Made by a program: the position numbers and the translations under genes. Source: Cellvibrionales bacterium (lineage in GTDB: Bacteria; Pseudomonadota; Gammaproteobacteria; Pseudomonadales; UBA7434). Taken from it: a DNA stretch of 39,674 nt. The notes below the pieces were generated by a model. The model did no database searches. It had not been told where the DNA came from and saw only the letters and a list, made by a program, of their open reading frames with translations. Location of the stretch: the NCBI GenBank assembly GCA_002726445.1, contig PBSZ01000091.1, positions 1-39,674 on the forward strand, in the 5' to 3' direction. Position 1 is the stretch's first letter; every line of letters starts with the position of its first letter. Below are positions 31,840-39,674 of this stretch, one piece after another.

Positions 31840-32664
31840 ATGAAAAAAAATCATAGCCCGATAGCACTCAGCGTCAATTTAAATAAAATTGCCCTGATTA
31901 GAAATTCAAGGCCGGGCAATAATCCCGACCTTTTGGCCTACGCCAGACAATTACTGATTGCTGGCGCCAATGGCCTCACTGTTCACCCACGCCCAGACCA
32001 GCGGCACATACGACCCGAAGATTGCTATCAAATAAAAGCCATGCTTGACGAACTCAATCACAGTCGTGACCAATCAATGATTGAATTTAACATTGAGGGT
32101 AATCCATTTACCGAGTTTTGTGCCGCACCAAGAGATGACTTTAACGACTATCCCGGCTTCATAGAAATACTCGCCAAAGCTCAGCCAGACCAAGCCACAC
32201 TCGTGCCTGACAGCGATAGCCAGTTAACCTCTGACCATGGGTTTGATCTTAGTGGTGAAACCACTGCATTAGAAAATATAATCGCAAAAATCCATCAGCT
32301 TGGTTGTCGCGTCAGTTTGTTTATGGATCCAGACCCAGAACAGATTCGCCGCGCTAAGGATATTGGCGCCGATCGCATTGAGCTCTATACGGGGCCATAC
32401 GCTGACGCCTTTACTGAAGCGTTACTCAGTGGTAACACTCGCCACGCAGACAAATTATTTAAGCAACATGTTAGCGCTGCTGAGCAAGCGGAAAAACTAG
32501 GCCTAGGTGTTAATGCAGGCCATGATTTAAATTTACACAACCTTCCCCAATATCAGCAACTGCCACAATTACTCGAAGTGTCGATCGGTCACGCATTGAC
32601 GATTGACTCACTGGAGTTGGGCTTAGAAAAAGCCATCAAAGCCTACTGCGATATTCTTCGCTAA
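31840..32664 (+). CDS. pdxJ: Pyridoxine 5'-phosphate synthase
   Basis: 274 aa; LSVNLNKIALIRNSRPGNNPDLLAYARQLLIAGANGLTVHPRPDQRHIRPEDCY, VNAGHDLNLHNLP, SIGHALTIDSLELG. Confidence 0.92.
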   Translation: MKKNHSPIALSVNLNKIALIRNSRPGNNPDLLAYARQLLIAGANGLTVHPRPDQRHIRPEDCYQIKAMLDELNHSRDQSMIEFNIEGNPFTEFCAAPRDDFNDYPGFIEILAKAQPDQATLVPDSDSQLTSDHGFDLSGETTALENIIAKIHQLGCRVSLFMDPDPEQIRRAKDIGADRIELYTGPYADAFTEALLSGNTRHADKLFKQHVSAAEQAEKLGLGVNAGHDLNLHNLPQYQQLPQLLEVSIGHALTIDSLELGLEKAIKAYCDILR

Positions 32665-32684
32665 GTACTGATTATCACTAATTA

Positions 32685-33272
32685 CTAGTCATTATCAGGC
32701 AAATAAGCCGATAGGGACTCCACTATCGATGCTAATTCAGGCTTGTATTGAAGTAATTCTTGTCGGCTTAAGCCTTGTATTTCGTGCGGAAAAACCAACC
32801 ACTGATCGGTTTCATAAAGATAAAAATCAGGCCGAGTAGCAGACTTTATATGACTCGGCTTAAAATAAGGGGTGGCTATTTTTATTGTCGCGGGTGCATT
32901 ATCCGCGCAGCCTAATTGCAACTGCTTAATGACCTCAGCAATACTCAAACCAGAATCGTGAACATCATCGACAATCAGTAATTGATCATGAGACTGAATA
33001 TGCCGAACCAAATATTCAAGTCCATGCACCTCGACTTGACGTTGCTGATGACCTGAAGCGGAATAAGAAGAAGTGCGGATCGCAATATGATTAGTGCTAA
33101 TACCACAACACTCAAAAAGTTCTTGAACTGCAATACCGATAGGCGCTCCGCCACGCCAAATACCGACAATAAAGGTGGGCTTAAAACCACTGGATAAAAT
33201 TTTACTCGCTAATTTAAATGAATCTTCTAATAACTCACTGGCAGTGATGAATTGCTTAGTCACTGATTGCAT
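32685..33272 (-). CDS. Phosphoribosyltransferase (hypoxanthine/xanthine-type)
   Basis: 195 aa; FIVGIWRGGAPIG, PRPP-binding LLIVDDVHDSGLS. Confidence 0.85.
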   Translation of the reverse strand: MQSVTKQFITASELLEDSFKLASKILSSGFKPTFIVGIWRGGAPIGIAVQELFECCGISTNHIAIRTSSYSASGHQQRQVEVHGLEYLVRHIQSHDQLLIVDDVHDSGLSIAEVIKQLQLGCADNAPATIKIATPYFKPSHIKSATRPDFYLYETDQWLVFPHEIQGLSRQELLQYKPELASIVESLSAYLPDND

Positions 33273-33275
33273 CGA

Positions 33276-35516
33276 TTAATGCTCGCTAGTACTGACCGAC
33301 AATTTCACCGGCACTGATTTAAACGCAGGCGTTTGACTACGCGCGTCTCTCGCTGAGCCAATCAACACATTGGCTTCGGGATAATACGCCATAATATCAC
33401 CGTCAGGTAAGTCAAACGGATAAACAGTCACCGCTTGCATATGACCATGGGCCGATTGAATATCAAGCTTATCACCGGCTTGAATACCCAATTGAGAAAT
33501 TTGCCTAGGGTTCATCATCACCGCCCAGCGTTGATCAACACGGCGATAGCTGTCTTTTTCTTCATAGATAATTGAATTGAATTGGCCCTCACTGCGAACG
33601 CTCATCAAACGAAATGGGAACGCCGCATCACCTAAGGCCTTAGGTAAGGGATGAACAACAAACTTAGCTTTACCGCTTTCTCGCTTAAATTCTGGGGTGT
33701 GCAGCAATCGCTGGCCAACGTGAAATTCTTGTTTAGCGATGTCGATGGTCTTTAACTGCGCCATGCCGGGCACCACAGCCGCAATCGTTTCGCGAATAGT
33801 GCGATGCGAGCGAAATACAGAAAAATCAAACGTCGGCGATAGACTTTTCTTATCACTGCGCCGGGCCATTAACTGCTCGGCAAAATGCGTCAAAATGGCA
33901 ACTTCAGAACGCACATTGCTTAGGCGGTCAATACCACCCTCGCTATAGCGAACAAAGTTAAACATTGACTCTTGCGTCGTTGGCTCTGGCTCTTCATCAC
34001 GCGCAGCTACCGGTAAAATAATAGCCTCGCTATTGTTAATGCCGTGAAGATGGCCTTTATTCAAAGTGGTGGTGAGATAAACTTTACACGCAATTTTATC
34101 AAATGCTTGTTCTGCCCAGACAGAATTGGGCGTTGCCTGGAACAAGTTACCTCCCATGATTAATGCGGCATCTATTTCACCACGATCAGCCGCCTCTAAG
34201 CAGGCCAAGGTATCGAGTCCAGGCGAGTCTTTTTTATCGGGCAAGGCAAGGCCTAACTGCTGCTCAATATTATTGAGCACCTCATCGGCCAACACAGGCT
34301 TAACGCCGATGGTACCTATTCCTTGGACATTACTGTGTCCTCGTAACGGCAATAAACCCGCAAACGGTTTTGCGATCATACCTCTGAGCAAGGCTAAATT
34401 TGAAATATACTCGACGTTTGCTACGCCGTGCTGATGATGCGTCACGCCCATACCCCAAGCAAACACGGCGTTTTTTGATTGGCTATACACTTTCGCCACC
34501 GCCTCTAATTCACCGCGAGAAACACCCGACAGCGATTCAATTTCCGACCAAGCAGTAGCGGCAATATCGTCGATAAATGACTGATAGTCTTCCGTGTGTT
34601 GCAATAAAAAATCACTGGCCACGGCGCGTCTTTCAATGACCGCTTTAGCTATACCCTTGAATACTGCTATATCAGTGCCAATATGTGGCTGCAGATAATG
34701 CGATGCAATTTCATCGCCACCAATAATCAAGGAGCGAGGACTTTTAGGTAAAGCAAAACGCACGAGGCCTGGCTCCTTAGCCGGGTTAATGACCACCACT
34801 TGGCCACCGCGAGCACGGCAGGCCTGCAGTTTATGAACAAATCGAGGATGATTCGAGGCAGGATTAGCGCCAATGACAAATATACAATCACAACCATCGA
34901 GGTCAGCTAACTCGACAGTAGAAGTCCCCACGCCAATAGTTTCTGACAGACCTACACCGGTCGCTTGGTGGCAATAGTAAGAGCAATTATTGACATTATT
35001 GGTGCCGTAGACACGCGCCAATAATTGCAGAACAAACCCCGCCTCATTAGACGAGCGACCTGAGGAATAAAAGAAACTGCGTTCAGCAGGCGTATGAGAA
35101 AAATGTTCGGCTGCCTGCTCAATAGCCCAATCCCATTCAACGGTTTCAAAATGCGTCGCATTTTTAGCTTTATATAAAGGTTTGTCTAGCCGTCCTAAAT
35201 GCTCTAATTGATGGGCGCTCAGTTCCCGGAGTTCGGCTAAGGAGTGGGTGAAAATTTCTGAAGGAATGGGAGGTTGAATATCAGTTGACTGAGCCTGAAC
35301 GCTTTTATTGCAGACCGAAGGAAAATCACCTTGCTCATTGGTCATGCCGCCCTGTTGGCCGCCCATGCCTAAACCACAAGCCTTACAGGCATTTTTAGCG
35401 GTTAACGCCTTCGCTGAATGATTCAGGCCTATGCGATTGACCGTTTTTAGGGTGTAGAGAATCTTTTTAGCGCCACCGCCAACCGCTGGTTTGACCGACT
35501 TGTCCGATGTTCCCAT
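33276..35516 (-). CDS. FdhF/YdeP-type molybdopterin oxidoreductase
   Basis: 746 aa; N-terminal CKAC...C resembling the YdeP cluster region; FFYSSGRSSNEAGFVLQLLARVYGTNNVNNCSYYCHQATGVGL, GANPASNHPRF, AWGMGVTHHQHGV, molydopterin-binding C-terminus. Confidence 0.88.
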   Translation of the reverse strand: MGTSDKSVKPAVGGGAKKILYTLKTVNRIGLNHSAKALTAKNACKACGLGMGGQQGGMTNEQGDFPSVCNKSVQAQSTDIQPPIPSEIFTHSLAELRELSAHQLEHLGRLDKPLYKAKNATHFETVEWDWAIEQAAEHFSHTPAERSFFYSSGRSSNEAGFVLQLLARVYGTNNVNNCSYYCHQATGVGLSETIGVGTSTVELADLDGCDCIFVIGANPASNHPRFVHKLQACRARGGQVVVINPAKEPGLVRFALPKSPRSLIIGGDEIASHYLQPHIGTDIAVFKGIAKAVIERRAVASDFLLQHTEDYQSFIDDIAATAWSEIESLSGVSRGELEAVAKVYSQSKNAVFAWGMGVTHHQHGVANVEYISNLALLRGMIAKPFAGLLPLRGHSNVQGIGTIGVKPVLADEVLNNIEQQLGLALPDKKDSPGLDTLACLEAADRGEIDAALIMGGNLFQATPNSVWAEQAFDKIACKVYLTTTLNKGHLHGINNSEAIILPVAARDEEPEPTTQESMFNFVRYSEGGIDRLSNVRSEVAILTHFAEQLMARRSDKKSLSPTFDFSVFRSHRTIRETIAAVVPGMAQLKTIDIAKQEFHVGQRLLHTPEFKRESGKAKFVVHPLPKALGDAAFPFRLMSVRSEGQFNSIIYEEKDSYRRVDQRWAVMMNPRQISQLGIQAGDKLDIQSAHGHMQAVTVYPFDLPDGDIMAYYPEANVLIGSARDARSQTPAFKSVPVKLSVSTSEH

Positions 35517-35548
35517 CTCAGCCTCGCTAATCGCGACTCTTCGTTTAC

Positions 35549-36415
35549 CTAAACTAGACCCTGCTGCATTTTAGCAGCCGCTACTGTGTTATACATTAAA
35601 CAGGCGATCGTCATTGGGCCCACGCCACCCGGTACGGGTGTAATCGCTGAGGCTACTTCGCTGACTGCATCGAAGTCAACATCACCGACTAAACGACTTT
35701 TACCGTCTTGTTCAATCCGATTAATACCCACATCAATCACTACAGCGCCGGGCTTCACCCAGTCAGCTTTCACAAAATGCGGGCGACCGACCGCAGCGAC
35801 TAAAATATCTGCTTGCTGACACAGTGCTTCAATATTTTTTGTCCGTGAATGTACAATCGTGACGGTGCAACTTTGTTGCAATAGCAACAGTGCCATCGGC
35901 TTGCCGACGATATTGGAGCGTCCGATAACCACCGCATGCTTACCGCTCAAATCACCGAGTCGGTCTTGTAACATCATCAGAGAACCCAGTGGCGTACAGG
36001 GAACCATTTGATTTTCACCAACGGTTAAAGCACCGACGTTTTCGACATGAAAACCGTCGACATCTTTAGCCGGCGAAATAGCTGCTAACACGGCTTTATC
36101 ATTAATCTGCTCCGGCACCGGCAGTTGCACAAGGATACCGTGCACTGCACTGTCGTTATTCAGCTCATCAATTAAGGCCAATAGCGCTTCTTCAGTGGTA
36201 TCGTCACCGAGGCGGTGCTCGATGGAGCGAATTCCTAATTGCTCACAACGCCGTACTTTATTACGAACATAAACTTGGCTGGCGGGGTCTTCGCCGACTA
36301 GCACTACAGCAATACAGGGCAATAACTGATGCTGGGCCTCTAATTCACTGACTTCAGCTTTTAATTTCTCACATAGGTCATCGGCAAACTGCTTACCATC
36401 AATCACACTCGACAC
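35549..36415 (-). CDS. folD: Methylenetetrahydrofolate dehydrogenase/cyclohydrolase
   Basis: 288 aa; [78 protein letters not shown]. Confidence 0.96.
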   Translation of the reverse strand: MSSVIDGKQFADDLCEKLKAEVSELEAQHQLLPCIAVVLVGEDPASQVYVRNKVRRCEQLGIRSIEHRLGDDTTEEALLALIDELNNDSAVHGILVQLPVPEQINDKAVLAAISPAKDVDGFHVENVGALTVGENQMVPCTPLGSLMMLQDRLGDLSGKHAVVIGRSNIVGKPMALLLLQQSCTVTIVHSRTKNIEALCQQADILVAAVGRPHFVKADWVKPGAVVIDVGINRIEQDGKSRLVGDVDFDAVSEVASAITPVPGGVGPMTIACLMYNTVAAAKMQQGLV

Positions 36416-36623
36416 AGATCAACTCCAAAAATTAGTTAGTTTATTCATCAAATACACAGCTACTGTAGCCAACAGAGACAGTTTACCTTGAATTCAGACC
36501 CACATAAACCACAATCAAGCCATGGCCCAAACTTAATGCAAATTAATCCTTTAAATCTCTCGCTCAGGTATGTTGGAGGTCAAACGATTGGGGCATCAAT
36601 CGACAGCTTCGAGGGCAATACTG

Positions 36624-38015
36624 ATGGATAACCAGACGATCAAGCAAGACAAAGCTGAACTGAACGCGGCTTGGGACGAGTTAATCGCTGAACTTCAATG
36701 TGCTAGGCAGGCCATTGATGATCCAGCGCTATTCCCTCCAGAGGCAAGCAGTCGCGTATTGGCCGAGGGCTATCGCTACCTAGCCGGATTTTTACACCAT
36801 GGGGTGGAGCGAACCTTTCACGAAGACGCGGATTTTCCTGTATTTCGCAATGCACTGTCAGTCATTAATAAATCCACCATTGAAAACCCCGATGCGATTT
36901 ATTTTTATGCCCCTATTGATGGCCGACAGCAATACGAAGTGACTGCGCAGTTAGACAATTTTGATCACTGGCAAGGCAAGCCCCGCGCCGCTGACCAAGT
37001 GCAGGCGCCGCAATACCTGATCTTTGAAGTGGCCGATGGACCGATGTCGGGTGACACAGGTGAATTAACAGAACTGGCAAAGGGTTTTAGAACCAGTTTT
37101 GGTCGGCTAGATAATGCCGACTTAATCGTCAGTGATGAGGGCGAGTTAAGAATTTTATTAGGCCCTGAAAAACCGGCCGGCTATGAAGGCAACTTTATCT
37201 GCACGCGTAAACCGCCCAATCAATACAGCAAAGACGGCCTCGATCGCTTTGCCACTTATATTAGCGGCAGGCAATTATTTTATGATTGGAAAAATGAGCA
37301 ATCAGTGGCCTTATCGATTCAGTCTATCGATCATATTGGCCAGCACCCCGCGCCCTTAACGCCGGTTAAAACGGCCGATCATTTGCGCCGCATGGGGGCC
37401 GTTATTCGTGGCCAAATGCACTTTTGGCTAAACTTTTACGACAAGGTATTAAATGTACATGGCAGTCATGGGCAACCCGAAGACGGTCGATTTTTCTTTC
37501 CCGTCAATGGCTATAACCGACCCAATGCCGCGTCGGGCGACACAGGCGGCGGCATGAGCACCAATGTCTATGCCGGCGGCATGTACGAATTAGCCGATGA
37601 CGAAGCACTCTATATCGAGGCAACTTACACAGGCTCGCCGATTTATGTCAGCGTTCATTTAGGAAATTTATGGGGCGAATCGCCTGATTATGCCAATCAC
37701 CAAAGTAGCCTTAATTTATTTCAGATGTACATGGGTGATGATCGTGTGCAACGTTGGATTGTTTCACACCGCGATCCAGGTATTCAAAACTGGCTAGACA
37801 CGACCGGCTTGCCAAAAGGGTTTTTATCGCATCGCTGGGCGTATTCAGAGATTCCACCCGAGAGTGAATGGCCGGTTATTGAGGCGAAAAAGATAAAACT
37901 CACTGACGTCGATCACTATATTCCTGCTGACATGCCGCGATTAAGCAAAGCCGAACGCGGGCAATCGATTGGCATTAGACAAGCGCATGTGCAACGTCGT
38001 TATCGATCGTTTTAA
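36624..38015 (+). CDS. DUF1214-type domain protein
   Basis: MDNQTIKQDKAELNAAWDELIAELQ; EGYRYLAGFLHHGVERTFHEDADFPVF; DADLIVSDEGELRILLGP. GAGGG SD at 36611-36615 supports ATG 36624 rather than 36570. Confidence 0.75.
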   Translation: MDNQTIKQDKAELNAAWDELIAELQCARQAIDDPALFPPEASSRVLAEGYRYLAGFLHHGVERTFHEDADFPVFRNALSVINKSTIENPDAIYFYAPIDGRQQYEVTAQLDNFDHWQGKPRAADQVQAPQYLIFEVADGPMSGDTGELTELAKGFRTSFGRLDNADLIVSDEGELRILLGPEKPAGYEGNFICTRKPPNQYSKDGLDRFATYISGRQLFYDWKNEQSVALSIQSIDHIGQHPAPLTPVKTADHLRRMGAVIRGQMHFWLNFYDKVLNVHGSHGQPEDGRFFFPVNGYNRPNAASGDTGGGMSTNVYAGGMYELADDEALYIEATYTGSPIYVSVHLGNLWGESPDYANHQSSLNLFQMYMGDDRVQRWIVSHRDPGIQNWLDTTGLPKGFLSHRWAYSEIPPESEWPVIEAKKIKLTDVDHYIPADMPRLSKAERGQSIGIRQAHVQRRYRSF

Positions 38016-38896
38016 TCGCGCAAGCGATCAGTAAAGCGGCAGATACTTTTCCATGCCGCTGCTGCCTCAGGCACGCCAGCACTAATTAACCCGTGCCAAC
38101 CGTGAATCATCGACGGCCAACTTTCGACGATGACTGAAACGCCTGCCAAGGTCGCGCGACTGGCCAGCCGCAAGGCACTCGGCGCCATGGTGTCGTATTG
38201 CCCCACCTGTAAAAACAGCGGCGGCAACCCGTTTAATTCGGCATAACAAGGCGAAATACGCGGATCGTCTAAGGGCATTTGCTGACCGACAAAATCTCGC
38301 CCTCTATTTTGCACCCACTCAGGGGTAAGAAATGGATCGCGCGAGGTGGGATAGTCACTGACACTTAAATCAAACCAACCGGTCACTGAAACAAATGCCG
38401 CCGGCATCGCTAAACCACGATCACGCGCAGCCAATAAACTGCCTATTGCTAAACCGCCGCCACAGGATTCCCCCACCACAATAATTTTTTCAGCCGCAAC
38501 CCCTTGCGCCAGCAACGCCTCGTAAACCGCTAGGCCATCATTGTGCGCCGCGGGATAGGGTTGTTCTGGCGCCAAACGGTAATCGGGCATAATGGTACGA
38601 ATGTTTAATTGCCGGCAGATAATCTCGGCATAAAAATGGTAGTCCGACAACGGGCATGAAACCAAGGCACCACCATGAAAATACAGAGCAATAAAACCAT
38701 CATCGCGAAAATCCTGTAGATGATAGTCACCACAATTAACACCGCCATAAACTTTGATGGTTTGTTCAACATCGTCACCAACGGCATGGCCATGAAACGG
38801 CGCCATAGTTTTTCTGACACTGAGATAATCCGCTTGCGGATCGGCAAAGTCGGCAGGCACACTGCGAATAATCTGTTGGATAATGTCACTGGCCAT
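38012..38896 (-). CDS. Alpha/beta hydrolase (HSL-like esterase)
   Basis: 294 aa; YFHGGALVSC oxyanion region, DYRLAPEQPYPAAHNDGLAVYEAL, nucleophile GESCGGG, C-terminal His in MIHGWHG. Confidence 0.92.
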   Translation of the reverse strand: MASDIIQQIIRSVPADFADPQADYLSVRKTMAPFHGHAVGDDVEQTIKVYGGVNCGDYHLQDFRDDGFIALYFHGGALVSCPLSDYHFYAEIICRQLNIRTIMPDYRLAPEQPYPAAHNDGLAVYEALLAQGVAAEKIIVVGESCGGGLAIGSLLAARDRGLAMPAAFVSVTGWFDLSVSDYPTSRDPFLTPEWVQNRGRDFVGQQMPLDDPRISPCYAELNGLPPLFLQVGQYDTMAPSALRLASRATLAGVSVIVESWPSMIHGWHGLISAGVPEAAAAWKSICRFTDRLRD

Positions 38897-38928
38897 AAGA
38901 TCTCTCGACTCGGGTATCAGCGTATTAA

Positions 38929-39342
38929 CTAGGATTCATTCATAGGCGGTGTTTCAGCATGATGCTCTAAAATTTCCACTTGGTAACCGTCCGGATCTGC
39001 GACAAACGCGGCCGTGACTGGCCAGCCGTCTAATCTCACAGGCGCAGAAATCGATTCAACGCCCTGTTCCATGCAGCGCTGGTAAAGCCCTTCACAGTCA
39101 TCGGTATTAATATAAAATTTCCATAGGGCATTGCCGTGATCGATTGGGCCAGTCTCGTCATGGTGACGGGCGATTTGCAGCCTAAAACCATTTTCGCCTT
39201 CGAATAACACCTCGGTCACATTCATACCGCCAGGCTGCTCTAAGCGATGCGTAATGGTAAAGCCCAGCACCGTTTCATAAAAATGAATCGACGCGTCTAA
39301 GTCACTCACGTTAATACAAAATTGATCAAAACTGGTTTTCAT
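38929..39342 (-). CDS. VOC/glyoxalase family protein
   Basis: 137 aa; FCINVSDLDASIHFYETVLGFTITHRLE, VADPDGYQVEILEHH. Confidence 0.9.
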   Translation of the reverse strand: MKTSFDQFCINVSDLDASIHFYETVLGFTITHRLEQPGGMNVTEVLFEGENGFRLQIARHHDETGPIDHGNALWKFYINTDDCEGLYQRCMEQGVESISAPVRLDGWPVTAAFVADPDGYQVEILEHHAETPPMNES

Positions 39343-39374
39343 ATGATCTCCTTTATTATTGATTATTTTTAAAC

Positions 39375-39674
39375 TTATACCGCTAAAACGCCGCCGTTAA
39401 CAACCAAGGTTTGGCCTGTCACCCACGACGCCTGCTCATCGATTAAGTACTGCACTGCGTGGGCTACATCAGCACCGGAGCCCAATCGTCCCGCAGGTAT
39501 GCCGCGTATTAAAGGTGCGGCAAACTCTTCGGGCACATTATCCATTAAACCCAAGGCAATCGAATTAGCCGTCACGCCATCAGCACCGACTTCACGTGCA
39601 AGATGCCGCATAAAATGCGCAGCGCCGGCTTTCGCTGTGCCGTAAAGCGATACGTTAATATCCAGACCCTGTCG
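39375..39674 (-). CDS. SDR-family oxidoreductase, C-terminal part, truncated by the window edge
   Basis: Frame stays open to 39674: RQGLDINVSLYGTAKAGAAHFMRHLAREVGADGVTANSIALG...ASWVTGQTLVVNGG, containing the YxxxK motif. Confidence 0.9.
   Translation of the reverse strand, partial: RQGLDINVSLYGTAKAGAAHFMRHLAREVGADGVTANSIALGLMDNVPEEFAAPLIRGIPAGRLGSGADVAHAVQYLIDEQASWVTGQTLVVNGGVLAV

Noticed and set aside
38605-38889. 94-aa alternative-frame ORF in the esterase
   Set aside because: Overlaps the well-supported alpha/beta hydrolase frame.

Overview
The window is a gene-dense gammaproteobacterial chromosomal segment. No mobile elements, CRISPR arrays or rRNA/tRNA genes were recognised. Most of it is core: sugar-nucleotide genes (pgi, manB/cpsG, galU, manC), fabA/fabB, moeA/moaB, rpsT, rplU-rpmA-obgE, proB, dapE, trpH-yciO-scpA-scpB-rluB, yciB/yciI, ppiase, folD. 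The standout accessory locus is a compact minus-strand operon for the deazaflavin cofactor F420 (about 13668-19443), unexpected in this lineage. Its order is npdG/fno-like F420:NADPH oxidoreductase, cofE, cofD, then one 1104-aa ORF. That ORF reads as a triple fusion CofC-CofG-CofH: a guanylyltransferase plus both radical-SAM Fo synthase halves. CofE is single-domain and no dehydro-F420-0 reductase domain is present, which bears on which F420 variant is made. Other accessory parts are a Rieske dioxygenase alpha/beta pair with an SDR, a YdeP-type molybdopterin oxidoreductase with a phosphoribosyltransferase, and a right-edge DUF1214/esterase/VOC/SDR group. Several non-coding signals are noted, including a TTG-started rpsT with a strong promoter, a structured rplU leader and a fabB promoter palindrome. 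All family calls come from reading motifs; no database search was run.
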